From contig CALUQB010000018.1 in assembly GCA_944322815.1 (NCBI GenBank), positions 1 to 53,051 of the forward strand: 53,051 bases of DNA. The letters are read 5' to 3'. A program made the position numbers and the translations under genes. The DNA comes from an uncultured Bacteroidales bacterium. GTDB lineage: Bacteria; Bacteroidota; Bacteroidia; Bacteroidales; UBA932. The notes below the pieces were generated by a model. That model saw only the letters and a list, made by a program, of their open reading frames with translations, was not told the DNA's origin and did no database searches. Below are positions 15,976 through 26,067 of this stretch, one piece after another (the stretch's first letter is position 1; each line of letters starts with the position of its first letter).

Positions 15976-17832
15976 TTAGAATTGTTTGGTTTTTATATCG
16001 CCTATAGGGCGGCCGTCTCTGACCGCCACCGCTTTGACTGTCTGCGATCTGTTTATGACGAACGGTTTCGCATACACCGGAGAGTCAGGTCCCGGTTCCG
16101 ATCCGTCCAGGGTGTAATGAATCTCTGCACCCGGAGCATCCACTGACATGGTCACCACCTTGCTGTATCTGGTATCCTCGTGGCAGACTATGTACGGTTC
16201 GAAAAATGCATCGCAATACCCCACATCCAGATAGTCCAGTCTTCCGAAATGGGTTTCCAGACGTCTGGCAAAAGAGTCCCAGTCCTTCCCGGCCCTCGTC
16301 CAGCCTGTCTCCGCTATCGCGCACATTCTCGGCCACGCCATATACTCCACACGCTCCGGACTGTCCATATATTCCGTCCAGACACAGCCTTCCACTCCGA
16401 TGATATACCTCGACTGTTCCGGAGTAAGGATCTCGGGAACCGGCTCGTAGTCATACATGGTCCTCAATGTCGTCGGGCCTCCCATGGCCAGGGGTTCGGA
16501 ATCCGGATCTCCCTGCCAATAGTCCAGATAGTATTTCTGATGAGGGGCCATCACGACTTCGTGATGCTGCTGCGCCGCTCTTATGCCGCCTTCCTCGCCG
16601 AGCCAGCTCATCACTTTGGCATTGGGCGCCAGCCCTCCCTGAAGGATTTCATCCCAGCCGATGATCTGACGGCCTTTGGAATTTATGTATTTCTCCATTC
16701 TGGTCACGAACCAGCTCTGAAGCTCGTATTCGTCCTTCAGGCCAAGTTTGCGGATGAGGGACTGGCAGTGAGGACATTCCTTCCAGCTGGCTTTCGGACA
16801 TTCATCGCCGCCGATATGCACGACCTCGGACGGGAAAAGTTCGAACACCTCGTCGAAGACGTCCTCCAGAAACTCGAACGTAGTTTCTTTCGGACAATAA
16901 ACCTGCTTGAACACGCCCCATTTGGTAGCAGTTTCATAGTGGTCTTCCAGTCCGCACGAGAGCTCGGGATAGCAGGAAATGGCAGCCAGCGCATGTCCCG
17001 GAAGTTCTATCTCCGGAATGATGGTCACGTATCTCTCTGCAGCGTATCTGACCAGATCCTTCACCTGCTCCTGGGAATAATAACCTCCGTATGGAGTACC
17101 GTCGTAGATACCTGACTTCAGAGAACCGACCACTGTCTCTTTCCTCCACTGGCCTTTCTCGGTCAGAAGCGGATATTTCCTGATCTCCAGCCTCCATCCC
17201 TGATCCTCCGTAAGGTGCCAGTGGAAACGGTTTACCTTGTGCAGGGCCATGATGTCGATGTACTTTTTCAGAAAATCGATATCGAAAAAGTGCAGGCAGA
17301 CATCCAGATGCATCCCGCGATAGGCGAACCTCGGTTCATCCTCGATGGAAAGGCACGGGACTTCCCACCTGATTCCTTTCTGACGGCTGCCGGCAAATAT
17401 CTCCGGCGGCAGCAGCTGGAAAAGCGTCTGCAACGCATAGAAAGCCCCGGCACCGTCACCATAGTCTATCACGATCCTGTCCGGAGTCACGTTCATGCCG
17501 TAGGATTCCGCAGGCAGCCCGGCATTCATGAAGTATATGGCATCCGATTCCGGCATGGTCCCGGAAATCTCCAGACTGAAGCCCGCGGCCGATGACAGTC
17601 TTTCATTCAGAAAGCCTGCAATCCGTAACATTTCATCAGACTGCACGTCGATGAATATCTTCGTGTCCCTGGCTATCCTGAACGCTCCTTCTGCCATCTG
17701 GAGATGATGCGGCTGAGGAATGACGTTCACCTGCGCGGTCCTGTCCGACACCACGGACTGTTCCGATGTCCGGGAGCAAGAGGCCAGCGCCGCGAGAAGG
17801 GAAAACAGGGAGATTATGTAAAATTTTCGCAT
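15976..17832 (-). CDS. Beta-N-acetylhexosaminidase, GH20 lipoprotein
   Basis: The product has 618 residues with a lipobox ending LASC (Cys19). A GH20b alpha/beta domain (about 35-160, with VIPQPHHLQMAEGAF) precedes the TIM barrel. The barrel carries NRFHWHLTEDQGWRLEI, PEIELPGHALAA and the catalytic Asp343-Glu344 pair in HIGGDECPKASW. A chitobiase-type C-terminal beta-sandwich (IHYTLDGSEPGPDSPVY) follows. It removes terminal beta-linked GlcNAc or GalNAc, probably at the cell surface or in the periplasm. It sits 2 bp after the ceramidase-like/GH20 gene and resembles that protein's second half closely, suggesting an old tandem duplication. Confidence 0.9.
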   Translation of the reverse strand: MRKFYIISLFSLLAALASCSRTSEQSVVSDRTAQVNVIPQPHHLQMAEGAFRIARDTKIFIDVQSDEMLRIAGFLNERLSSAAGFSLEISGTMPESDAIYFMNAGLPAESYGMNVTPDRIVIDYGDGAGAFYALQTLFQLLPPEIFAGSRQKGIRWEVPCLSIEDEPRFAYRGMHLDVCLHFFDIDFLKKYIDIMALHKVNRFHWHLTEDQGWRLEIRKYPLLTEKGQWRKETVVGSLKSGIYDGTPYGGYYSQEQVKDLVRYAAERYVTIIPEIELPGHALAAISCYPELSCGLEDHYETATKWGVFKQVYCPKETTFEFLEDVFDEVFELFPSEVVHIGGDECPKASWKECPHCQSLIRKLGLKDEYELQSWFVTRMEKYINSKGRQIIGWDEILQGGLAPNAKVMSWLGEEGGIRAAQQHHEVVMAPHQKYYLDYWQGDPDSEPLAMGGPTTLRTMYDYEPVPEILTPEQSRYIIGVEGCVWTEYMDSPERVEYMAWPRMCAIAETGWTRAGKDWDSFARRLETHFGRLDYLDVGYCDAFFEPYIVCHEDTRYSKVVTMSVDAPGAEIHYTLDGSEPGPDSPVYAKPFVINRSQTVKAVAVRDGRPIGDIKTKQF

Positions 17833-17834
17833 GA

Positions 17835-20828
17835 TCAGAATATTCTGGTTACAGTACGTCCTACCGGTGTGCCGTCAGCCTTGAAGCCTCTGGCCTTGAG
17901 AGTCATTCCCTTGTCCACCCGAATACGGTAAGGGGCCAAAGGAGAATCCGCGGACGGCTCACTGCCGTCTACGGTATAGCGGATATCGGCGAAAGGATAG
18001 TCCAGTTCCAGTTCCGCCGAACGCGGATAATCGGATTCGAGGTCCATGTTTATGATGACCTGCCAATAAGCATCACTGTATTCCTGTCCATGGGCCTTTA
18101 CCCTTTCGAATTCTTTTCCCACCCTCAGACGGAACGAATTCCAGTCTCTGGACTCTGCAGGTGACCAGCTGAGTTCGGCCATGGCTGCAGACCGTGGATA
18201 AGCGTGATGCTGCAGATCCTTGTCATCATGTATAGCTTCTCCCCACAGACAGGCCTGGAAGCCAAGCAGCAGGCTGTCCGCCCTGTCCAGCACTTCCGGG
18301 TCTACCATCTGGCGGAAATCATAGGTATAGGCTTTTCTCAGAGTGATGAAAAGGTGCTGGTTTTCAGGAATATCCTCGATCTCGTCCTGCACATAGTCAT
18401 AGTAGCACCATCTGTTGGGAGCCAATATGACCTTCATGTCCCGGGCGAATGCCTTCGATGCCGGCGCATGCCCTCTGTAGGACATAACTACGGTACTATT
18501 CACAGCACTGCCGTCCAGAATCTCGTCCCATCCTATCACAGTCTTCCCCCTCTCGCGGAGAAACGCATCGAAATGCTTGACGAAATAATACTGGAGATCA
18601 TCCACACCGGAAAGACCCAGACTGTCTGCCAGCCTGTGACAATACCCGCTGTTCCTCCATGCCGTCTTAGGACATTCGTCACCTCCTATATGATAATACC
18701 TGGAAGGGAAAAGTTCCAGCACTTCAGTGAATACATCTTCGAGAAACCTGAAAGTCCGCGGACTCGGGCAGTAGACATCCTCCATCACTCCCCAGTGCGT
18801 ACTTACTTCCTTCGGCTCGTCAGGTGTGCAGGACAGCCACGGATAAGCCGCTATGGCTGCGCTCGAATGCCCCGGAAGCTCTATTTCAGGGACCACGGTG
18901 ATGAATCTCTCGGCGGCATAGGCCACCACGTCCCGGATATCATCCTGCGAATACCACCCTCCATGAGGCCGGCCGTCACACGGACCGTCATAGCCGCAGG
19001 TCTCCGATCTCCACGCCCCGACCTCCGTCAGCCGCGGATATTTCCTGATTTCTATCCTCCAGCCCTGGTCTTCCGTAAGATGCCAGTGGAAAACATTCTG
19101 CTTGTGCATGGCCATCATGTCCAGGAACCTGTAGATTTCTTCCTTGGCATGAAACCACCTGCCGCAGTCCATGTGCATGCCACGCCAGCCGTATTCGGGC
19201 CAGTCTTCTATCCGGCAACATGGAAGGGACCATTTTCTGCCGGTGAATCCTCCGTCGCCGTAGACTTCTGCAGGAAGAAGCTGCATGATGGTCTGCATGG
19301 CATAGAACCGCCCTGCTTCCGAACTGGCAGACACGGTTATCTTTTTCGGGGTTATATCCAGAATGTAGCCTTCCTCAGGGACAGAGTCATCATCCAGATA
19401 CTTCACCTGCGGCTCTCCCGTGAACACATGTTCACCTGCACGAGGTTCGAGATGACGCGGTGCAGGTATGATGGAATACCTCTCATCGGACCCGACTGCA
19501 GCTATGGTCTTGAAGACAGCCTCCTGATATGCTGCAGGCATCTCTTCAGACAGCGGATAAGGAGCCTTGATGTAGACATGCATCTGTTCTATCTCATATT
19601 CGTACCCTTTACGGACCTTGTATGCGTGCGCTGACGGCAGATATGAATTCTGGCCGCCCGTGTACCCCGCGAAAAATATCATCTTGTCCGGAAAAGTAGC
19701 ACGCGCAGCCATCTGATACTCGCAGAAAGGCTCGCCCTGTGAGAAGAAAAATATGACTCCGTCAATGTTGACGGCCGCCATTTCGAAATCCAGGGAATTT
19801 TCGACTGTCCCGGTTTCGAACCGGGCCAATATCTCTTTCTCCCATCCGCGGACATCTTCCGCAAACCGGGGAAAATCGGTCTCCGCACTTCCGGCCAACG
19901 AGTCGGCATGGGCACGCACGGCATCCGGTGTCACCTCAGGTATGCTGAACGGCAGGGCGGCGTGCCGCGATGCGAAAGCCAGCCTGTCCCGGGACTCTGC
20001 CGGGGTGAATTTCATCTTTTCAAGGGAACGATACAACTCGTGACCTGTCTTTTCCGCATGGGCGGCATCCAGACAGCCTCCGACCGGATCCATGTTTCCG
20101 CCGGCCCCTGTAAGCTGGAACACTTCGCAGCCCCATTTCCTTGCGATTTCACGTCTGGCCACCCCGGAATAATCCGATGAAACCAGCAGACTGGACGGTC
20201 CCATGCAGACAGGATGGCATGCGAAATTTATGAAGGCGCAGATGGGACGGCCCTTTCTGTCCACAAAACGCGCCGCATACAGATCATGGTCCACCGGACC
20301 GTTCTTCTCGCATCTGTTGTAATTAATGCCCGCAGACCCCCTGGCCACTTCCAGAGAGAACTCCTGCCACAGGGACTCATCCGTAAGCACCTTCACGGCA
20401 TTCGACACTATGGCATTGAATACCAGAGACCTGTACCCGGCATTCGTACCGCCTTCCACGGAACATGCTCCTCCTATCCTCGGCGCACTGTGCGTATGGA
20501 TACAATGCAGAAGGATCCGTTCAGGGGACAGACCTGACCGACGGCTGATTTCAGACCTTATCCCGTCGGCCAGATCCGGCGGGATCTCCATCAGGTCATT
20601 GGAAATGATACATACTCTCCGTTCACCGTCCGTTATGGCCAGGGCATAAGTCCTGAGGGGAAGATGCATGCCGTCGGACAACTGCTTTCTGGCAGCAAAA
20701 CCGGCAAGCTCAAGCCTACCCCCCGCAGGGGAAATGTCATCCGAGCTGAACGCACACTTCAAGGAAGCGGCATCCAGAGACATTGCCGTCAGGCACAAGA
20801 TAGAAAAATATGTCAGTATCCTTTTCAT
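17835..20828 (-). CDS. Fusion of neutral-ceramidase-like metallohydrolase and GH20 hexosaminidase
   Basis: The product has 997 residues from the ATG at 20828, which shares a base with the susD stop (TGATG); a TTG one codon earlier is less likely. A signal peptide covers about 1-21. Residues 22-445 match the neutral/alkaline ceramidase fold: IHTHSAP (His111, His113), FACHPVCMG (His205) and QGEPFCEY (Glu365) would bind zinc, and GYTGGQNSYLPSAHAY follows. The ceramidase serine motif (GDVSPN) is replaced by GGNMDPV, so true ceramidase activity is doubtful. From about 450 a complete GH20 enzyme follows: NVFHWHLTEDQGWRIEI, PEIELPGHSSAA, catalytic Asp717-Glu718 in HIGGDECPKTAW, and a C-terminal chitobiase-like sandwich. 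No lipobox is seen. The first half may act on the acyl or acetyl group of an amino sugar; this is inference. Confidence 0.82.
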   Translation of the reverse strand: MKRILTYFSILCLTAMSLDAASLKCAFSSDDISPAGGRLELAGFAARKQLSDGMHLPLRTYALAITDGERRVCIISNDLMEIPPDLADGIRSEISRRSGLSPERILLHCIHTHSAPRIGGACSVEGGTNAGYRSLVFNAIVSNAVKVLTDESLWQEFSLEVARGSAGINYNRCEKNGPVDHDLYAARFVDRKGRPICAFINFACHPVCMGPSSLLVSSDYSGVARREIARKWGCEVFQLTGAGGNMDPVGGCLDAAHAEKTGHELYRSLEKMKFTPAESRDRLAFASRHAALPFSIPEVTPDAVRAHADSLAGSAETDFPRFAEDVRGWEKEILARFETGTVENSLDFEMAAVNIDGVIFFFSQGEPFCEYQMAARATFPDKMIFFAGYTGGQNSYLPSAHAYKVRKGYEYEIEQMHVYIKAPYPLSEEMPAAYQEAVFKTIAAVGSDERYSIIPAPRHLEPRAGEHVFTGEPQVKYLDDDSVPEEGYILDITPKKITVSASSEAGRFYAMQTIMQLLPAEVYGDGGFTGRKWSLPCCRIEDWPEYGWRGMHMDCGRWFHAKEEIYRFLDMMAMHKQNVFHWHLTEDQGWRIEIRKYPRLTEVGAWRSETCGYDGPCDGRPHGGWYSQDDIRDVVAYAAERFITVVPEIELPGHSSAAIAAYPWLSCTPDEPKEVSTHWGVMEDVYCPSPRTFRFLEDVFTEVLELFPSRYYHIGGDECPKTAWRNSGYCHRLADSLGLSGVDDLQYYFVKHFDAFLRERGKTVIGWDEILDGSAVNSTVVMSYRGHAPASKAFARDMKVILAPNRWCYYDYVQDEIEDIPENQHLFITLRKAYTYDFRQMVDPEVLDRADSLLLGFQACLWGEAIHDDKDLQHHAYPRSAAMAELSWSPAESRDWNSFRLRVGKEFERVKAHGQEYSDAYWQVIINMDLESDYPRSAELELDYPFADIRYTVDGSEPSADSPLAPYRIRVDKGMTLKARGFKADGTPVGRTVTRIF

Positions 20829-22789
20829 CAATATCCCGGGTTTTGGACGATGGTACCATTTGCCTTGGCTATCTCATTGGCCGGAATCGGCATCAGATAG
20901 TTCGGATATACATCTCCCACCTTCGGGAAATGTTTCTGAGTAGGAGATACTGTCAGACAGCAGTCGCCGTAGTCGACCTTGTACTCTTTCCCGAGCCACT
21001 TGTAAGTCACTACGCATTCGATATCTTCTCCTGTAGCGGACATGTAGTTCTGGCGTTCCACAGAATTCTTCCAGTAATAGCAGGTATTGTTCTTCGACTC
21101 GTCATACGGGCGCACCACACGATAGACAGTGTCCTGACGGGCGCCGTTCTTGAGTATCATGGTACGCATGCCTGCAATAGGGATATTTTCGTAGAACGGT
21201 GCGGTTTTCCAGCGGCGGACATCGAAATAGCGGGTAAACTCGAATGCAAGTTCGATGCGGCGCTCGTTCACGAGTCTGTCCCATAAAGCTTCTCCGCTTT
21301 CGCCGATCTGCGGCATCATCACGTCCGGACGCTGACGCACCTTGTTTATGTAAGTACGGCATTCGTCCTCATAGCCGAGATTGTAGGCGCATTCCGCGAG
21401 ATTCAGATACATCTCCGCCAGACGGAACCACGGATAGAGGAGACTGCCCACTTCGGCCTCCGTGATAGGAGAAGTCGGGATGTACCATTTGTTCAGCTCC
21501 ATGCCCATGGTATTCGTGGCATGCCACAGGTGCGTAGCCTTGCTGGTATAGTCCGGTTCGGTCTTTCCGGCTGCGAAATCATCTCTGGTCTTTCCGTCAT
21601 ACAGGAGATAGAGAAGGAGTTCGTTTTCATGATAGCCTGTAGCATCCGTGTTGCAGTAAGTGCTGAACGGAGCCGCGCACGTATAGTAAAAGCGGGGATC
21701 CCTGTCCCTGAACGGATGCTCCGGATCATAGCCGGAGCCGTCTTCGAATATCTTCTTTCCGTTCTTCATCTCGTAGTCCAGTACCATGGCCTGGGTAGGA
21801 TTGCACGCTGTCCAGCCGTTGAAATACACCACGGAGTAGAGAAGCTGTGCCTTTTTCGCAGAATTGGTAGTGGCATCCGCGTTCGATATGAAGTATTTGG
21901 CCCATATCAGTTCAGGGGAATGTATGTCCTTCCAGTAGCCGTCGTAGGTATCATCAAGGGAATATGCCCCATCCACATCGGCCCTGTCGACTATGGCCTT
22001 GGCTGCCTTGTAGGCGCGTTCCCACTTGCCCTGGAAATCATACTGGCCTCTGAATACGCTGCCCTGAGGAAGCTCCGGATCGTTGAACAGAGGTGAAGCC
22101 GCCAGCAGAGTGACACGGCATCTGAGAGCCAGGACGATGTCCTTGTTTATGCGTCCAAGCAGACAGTTTTCCTTCGCCGGCAGAAGTTTCTCCGCAGTTT
22201 CGAGATCGCCAAGTATGAAATCCACGCAATCGTCGAAAGTATCCCTTTCTTCCGCATACACGTCATTGAGGCTGTAGGCTGTGGTGATGATAGGGACTCC
22301 GGCATAGCGCTGGATGAGATTGTAGTAAGCCCATGCCCTGAGGAAGTAGACTTCACCCATGAGCCTGTCCCTGGATGCTTCATCCATTTCAGTCCCGTTC
22401 ACGGTGATATAATTGATGAAATAATTCATCCTGTATATCCACTCGTATGCACGGTTCCAGATATTCAGGGTAGTGGTTCTGGTATCGTGTGCAGTACCTC
22501 CTTCTTCTATGTACATCACGTTGGAAGGCGTCATGCTGCCGTCCGCGATGTATCTTGTGGAAGTTCCGCCATAGCGGAAGAATCCCTCGTCGGTGATACA
22601 GCTGATATTTCCTTCCTGAAACGGATCAGGAAGCACCGTATACAGTGCATTCACGTATGATTCGGCCAGAGCGGCACTGTTGAACACGACTTCTTCTGAG
22701 AGCTTGTCGAGAGGCTGCTTGTCCAGGAAGTCGTCATTGCAGGCGGCAAGCAACATCAGAACCGAAAGTATTGGAATGTATCTTTTCAT
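20828..22789 (-). CDS. SusD/RagB-family glycan-binding lipoprotein
   Basis: The product has 653 residues from the ATG at 22789, which gives the signal MKRYIPILSVLMLLAAC. The earlier ATG at 22801 only adds four residues. The signature CNDDFLDKQPLDKLSEE follows the lipid-anchored Cys. The usual helical SusD landmarks (FLRAWAYYNLIQRYAGVPIIT, RDPRFYYTC, RLAEMYLNLAECAYNLG, RRIELAFEFTRYFDVRRW) are in order. SusD proteins cap the SusC transporter at the cell surface and select the glycan. It follows susC by about a dozen bases and is coupled to the fusion hydrolase gene. Confidence 0.95.
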   Translation of the reverse strand: MKRYIPILSVLMLLAACNDDFLDKQPLDKLSEEVVFNSAALAESYVNALYTVLPDPFQEGNISCITDEGFFRYGGTSTRYIADGSMTPSNVMYIEEGGTAHDTRTTTLNIWNRAYEWIYRMNYFINYITVNGTEMDEASRDRLMGEVYFLRAWAYYNLIQRYAGVPIITTAYSLNDVYAEERDTFDDCVDFILGDLETAEKLLPAKENCLLGRINKDIVLALRCRVTLLAASPLFNDPELPQGSVFRGQYDFQGKWERAYKAAKAIVDRADVDGAYSLDDTYDGYWKDIHSPELIWAKYFISNADATTNSAKKAQLLYSVVYFNGWTACNPTQAMVLDYEMKNGKKIFEDGSGYDPEHPFRDRDPRFYYTCAAPFSTYCNTDATGYHENELLLYLLYDGKTRDDFAAGKTEPDYTSKATHLWHATNTMGMELNKWYIPTSPITEAEVGSLLYPWFRLAEMYLNLAECAYNLGYEDECRTYINKVRQRPDVMMPQIGESGEALWDRLVNERRIELAFEFTRYFDVRRWKTAPFYENIPIAGMRTMILKNGARQDTVYRVVRPYDESKNNTCYYWKNSVERQNYMSATGEDIECVVTYKWLGKEYKVDYGDCCLTVSPTQKHFPKVGDVYPNYLMPIPANEIAKANGTIVQNPGY

Positions 22790-22802
22790 GATATTCGTCA
22801 TC

Positions 22803-25800
22803 TTAGAATGTAAGTTTCACACCTGCGTTGAATATACGCATCTGAGGATAATTCTGGTAAGACTCGTCATCTGTCTCCGGGTCCACGTTCTTCAGTCCGG
22901 AGAAAGTCAGAAGGTTATAGCCGGCGATATAGATCCTGAGACTTCTGATACCTACCTTGGTGCCGAACATGGCCTGGTTGAATGTGTAACCAAGCTCGAC
23001 ATTCTTCAGTCTCAGGAAGGAAGCATCGCGATAGTAGAAAGACGAACGTGTCGTATGGCCGTTCGAGACATTGGAACCGAGTCGCGGCCAGTCGGAATCA
23101 GTATTGTTCAGTGTCCAGGCCTTTTCAGCCGCTTCCCTTTCCACGTTTCCGGACACAGGGTCCATAAGCGGGGCATAATAGTATCTGGCACGCCCCTGTC
23201 CCTGGAAGAGGACGGAAAGATCGAAACCTTTCCACTGCGCCTCGAAATTCAGGCCGAAGACCAGCTCCGGAACCGTAGTCAGGTCGCAGCGTTTGCGGTC
23301 ATACGTATCGATCACACCGTTTCCATCCAGGTCGGCGAATATGAAATCTCCGAGGGTGGCTCCGGCCATCTGAGGATATTTCTCGAGATCTTCCTGAGTC
23401 TTGTTGATGCCTATCACCTGATAGTACAGTTCTGCTCCCATTGGATGACCGGTCGCGTTCATGTATTCATGTCCTTCGCCCCACGGTGTCTCATCCATGT
23501 ATTCGATACGGTTTCTGGCGTACATGATATTTCCGCCGATACGGTAGAGGAATTCGCCGTTGGCTACCCTGTTCTCATGAGTCAGCTGCAGTTCGACTCC
23601 CCTGTTCGACACTATGCCTATATTCTCGTCAGGAAGATTGTTCGTCAGACCGGTATAGTACGGGATGGATGCATTCCTGGTGCAGAGGATGTTCGATCTT
23701 CTGGTATGGAAATATTCCACCTCCCATCCGAGCATTCCGTTGAATATCCTTCCGTCCAGACCGACATTCCATGTTCTGGCCACTTCCCACGTCACTTTCG
23801 GATTCGGGATGGTTCCCGGTATGATGAAGCTGACTTCCTTGTCATCGATCTTCATGCTGTATCCTGTCAAAGCAGTGTATTCGTATGTGGTGAGATACTG
23901 GAACGGATCGATGCTGTCATTTCCCTGTTCACCGTACGAAGCCCTGAGTTTCAGGTTCGTAAGCCAAGGGGCATTATTCTTCACGAACGGCTCTTCAGAA
24001 ATCCTCCACCCGAGTGAAACTCCCGGGAAGATACCCCACCGGCTCTCTTTCGGGAAGTTCTCGGATCCGTCGAAACGGATGATGGCCTGAATCATATAAC
24101 GGCTCTTCCAGTCATAGCCTATTCGTCCGAAGAAACTCCTGCGTGCGGTCTCCTTCGCATAACCGTCTATGGCATACCAGCTTTTATCCGCCGTACCGGC
24201 GAAAAATTCGTCGAGAAGGTCGGAATCATAGGAATTGATACCCGCATTGAACGTATCGTATCTGTAGGAACTCTGCTCGAAACCTGCGAGAGCCGAAACA
24301 TGATGGCCGTTGAAGTCCCTCTCATAATTGATATTGGCGTTGATCGTCAGGGTCTGGTAATTTTCCTGATATTCATGCAGTACAGGCGAAGACCAGTAAG
24401 AAATGGTACGCTGGTTGTAAAGTTCCGTGATCTCGTCATATTCCCAGTAATCCCAGTTCTTCAGCCAGTTTTTCCTGAACTCGCCCACAACGTCATACGC
24501 CATCCTGGCATTCACGGACAGTCCTTCTGTCAGCCAGGACATGTCCCAGCCAAGATTGAATGTCGTGTTTATGGTATTGATGGACGTCCTGTCGTATCCT
24601 GTCAGATCCTGGACGAGAACGGCAGGGTTCGTACCGCCTCTAAGCAGGCCGTTCGGATAATAGGTGGCTCCGGTAGGCTTCATTCTGATGGCGGTATAGA
24701 AAATACCGTTGTCATTCTCCGATGAAGACGGGAAAGCCGAGTAATTCTTCTGCTGCCTTCTTACATTCAGGTCGACACCGAGACGGAGACTTTCAGTCAC
24801 CTTTATGTCAACGTTCGAACGGACGTTGTACTGCGCATAGTTAGTGGCGGATTTCTCGTAGATACCGTCCTGGTATTGACCGTTGAACTGTACGAAATAG
24901 GCCACCCTGTCGGAACCTCCGTTCACGCTCACACCATATTTGTGCTGCACGGAGACCGGCTTGATGATTTCGTCCAGCCAGTCAGTATTAGGATACAGGA
25001 TCAGATCATCGCCTGCCGCATAGTGCTGGAGCTGCGTTTCGTTGTAGTACGGAGCCGCTCCTGTGATAGCCAGCTCGTCATTATAGGCATGGGTGTACAG
25101 AACGGCATCAGCCATGTCCACCAGCCTCGTAGGCTGCTGCAGGCCTATGTCATAGGTAAAGGTGACTCTCGGAGCTTCGCCATAAACACCCCTTTTGGTC
25201 GTAACCAGGATCACGCCGTTCGCAGATCTGGAACCGTAGATGGCGCCTGAAGCATCCTTCAGGACATTGATGCTCTCGATTTCCTCACCTGTCAGCCTGG
25301 AGAACTCGTCATCACGGCCTGGAATACCGTCGATAATGATCAGAGGGGAGTTGTCATCCAGAGTACTGCGCCCCCTGATGAACATGGTGGCGTCATCGTT
25401 CCCCGGCTCGCCGCTCCTGTTGCTGACCACGACACCGGACAGACGTCCGGCCAGACCCTGCGACAGATTGACAGAAGAGTTTTTCACCAGTTCCGCCCCT
25501 GAAGTCTGGGTGACAGAACCTGTCAGAGTTATCTTGCTTTGCGAACCATAGCCTATGGCGACAGCCTCTTCAAGCAGTTCGCTGTCCGTTTCCAGGGCCA
25601 CGTTCACCACGGAACGTCCGTCCAGCCTTACTTCCAGAGTCTTGTAACCGATGCTTGAAAAAACCAGTGTAGCATTCTCCGGTGCGGAGAGTTCGTAGCG
25701 GCCATCGAGATCAGTGGTGACTCCCGTAGCAGTCCCCTTGATCATGACCCCGGCTCCGATCACACTTTCTCCAGTCGTGGCGGAAACGACACCTCTGACC

Positions 25801-25886
25801 GTCATTTCCTGCGCGGACAGTACCTGGGAAAAGGCGAGAGCGCAAATGCCTGTTAAGACAAGTGTCAAGTGTTTCATGTGGTTCAT
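22803..25886 (-). CDS. SusC/RagA-family TonB-dependent outer-membrane transporter
   Basis: The product has 1027 residues: a signal peptide ending SQVLSAQ, a carboxypeptidase-regulatory-like domain (about 28-100: VRGVVSATTGESVIGAGVM), a plug with the SusC signature LKDASGAIYGSRSANGVILV near residue 215, and a long beta-barrel ending in FNAGVKLTF with a C-terminal Phe. It imports oligosaccharides or muropeptide-like ligands with energy from TonB. It is the first gene of the ten-gene minus-strand locus, behind its own promoter and next to a DeoR-type operator. Start: the ATG at 25886; the ATG at 25877 is an alternative. Confidence 0.95.
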   Translation of the reverse strand: MNHMKHLTLVLTGICALAFSQVLSAQEMTVRGVVSATTGESVIGAGVMIKGTATGVTTDLDGRYELSAPENATLVFSSIGYKTLEVRLDGRSVVNVALETDSELLEEAVAIGYGSQSKITLTGSVTQTSGAELVKNSSVNLSQGLAGRLSGVVVSNRSGEPGNDDATMFIRGRSTLDDNSPLIIIDGIPGRDDEFSRLTGEEIESINVLKDASGAIYGSRSANGVILVTTKRGVYGEAPRVTFTYDIGLQQPTRLVDMADAVLYTHAYNDELAITGAAPYYNETQLQHYAAGDDLILYPNTDWLDEIIKPVSVQHKYGVSVNGGSDRVAYFVQFNGQYQDGIYEKSATNYAQYNVRSNVDIKVTESLRLGVDLNVRRQQKNYSAFPSSSENDNGIFYTAIRMKPTGATYYPNGLLRGGTNPAVLVQDLTGYDRTSINTINTTFNLGWDMSWLTEGLSVNARMAYDVVGEFRKNWLKNWDYWEYDEITELYNQRTISYWSSPVLHEYQENYQTLTINANINYERDFNGHHVSALAGFEQSSYRYDTFNAGINSYDSDLLDEFFAGTADKSWYAIDGYAKETARRSFFGRIGYDWKSRYMIQAIIRFDGSENFPKESRWGIFPGVSLGWRISEEPFVKNNAPWLTNLKLRASYGEQGNDSIDPFQYLTTYEYTALTGYSMKIDDKEVSFIIPGTIPNPKVTWEVARTWNVGLDGRIFNGMLGWEVEYFHTRRSNILCTRNASIPYYTGLTNNLPDENIGIVSNRGVELQLTHENRVANGEFLYRIGGNIMYARNRIEYMDETPWGEGHEYMNATGHPMGAELYYQVIGINKTQEDLEKYPQMAGATLGDFIFADLDGNGVIDTYDRKRCDLTTVPELVFGLNFEAQWKGFDLSVLFQGQGRARYYYAPLMDPVSGNVEREAAEKAWTLNNTDSDWPRLGSNVSNGHTTRSSFYYRDASFLRLKNVELGYTFNQAMFGTKVGIRSLRIYIAGYNLLTFSGLKNVDPETDDESYQNYPQMRIFNAGVKLTF

Positions 25887-25927
25887 AGAAGAAAATCGAT
25901 TATAGTTTCAAAAAACCAATACTCATG

Positions 25928-25935
25928 CAAAATTA
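25928..25935 (-). promoter_or_regulatory. susC promoter -7 element
   Basis: On the minus strand TAATTTTG reads at 25935-25928, 41 bp before the susC ATG, matching the Bacteroidota TAnnTTTG box. A GTTG stands near the expected -33 position (about 25957). The operator lies about 47 bp further upstream. Confidence 0.55.
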
Positions 25936-25981
25936 AGCAAAGATTTCGTTCTCGCAACACTTTTTGATATTTTTGAATGCA

Positions 25982-26029
25982 ATTTATGTTTCGTTTTGAC
26001 AAATTTTCGATTCGAAACGAAACATAAAT
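25982..26029. promoter_or_regulatory. Perfect inverted repeat, probable DeoR-family operator
   Basis: Two perfect 15-base arms, ATTTATGTTTCGTTT (25982-25996) and AAACGAAACATAAAT (26015-26029), are separated by 18 bp. A further TTCGATTCGAA palindrome lies in the spacer. The site is central in the 221-bp gap between susC and the divergent deoR gene, upstream of both -7 boxes. Repeated TTTCG half-sites of this kind fit DeoR/GlpR regulators. The divergent regulator most likely binds here and controls both transcripts. Confidence 0.65.
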
Positions 26030-26067
26030 CAATGCATGAAAATTTCCGGTTTTCCGATTTCTTTTAT

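Noticed and set aside
18204-19634. 476-residue plus-strand reading frame
   Set aside because: It lies antisense within the GH20 half of the fusion gene, has no domain features or promoter, and the minus-strand protein has clear catalytic motifs. Similar long antisense frames at 22680-24017 and 10197-11396 are rejected for the same reason.
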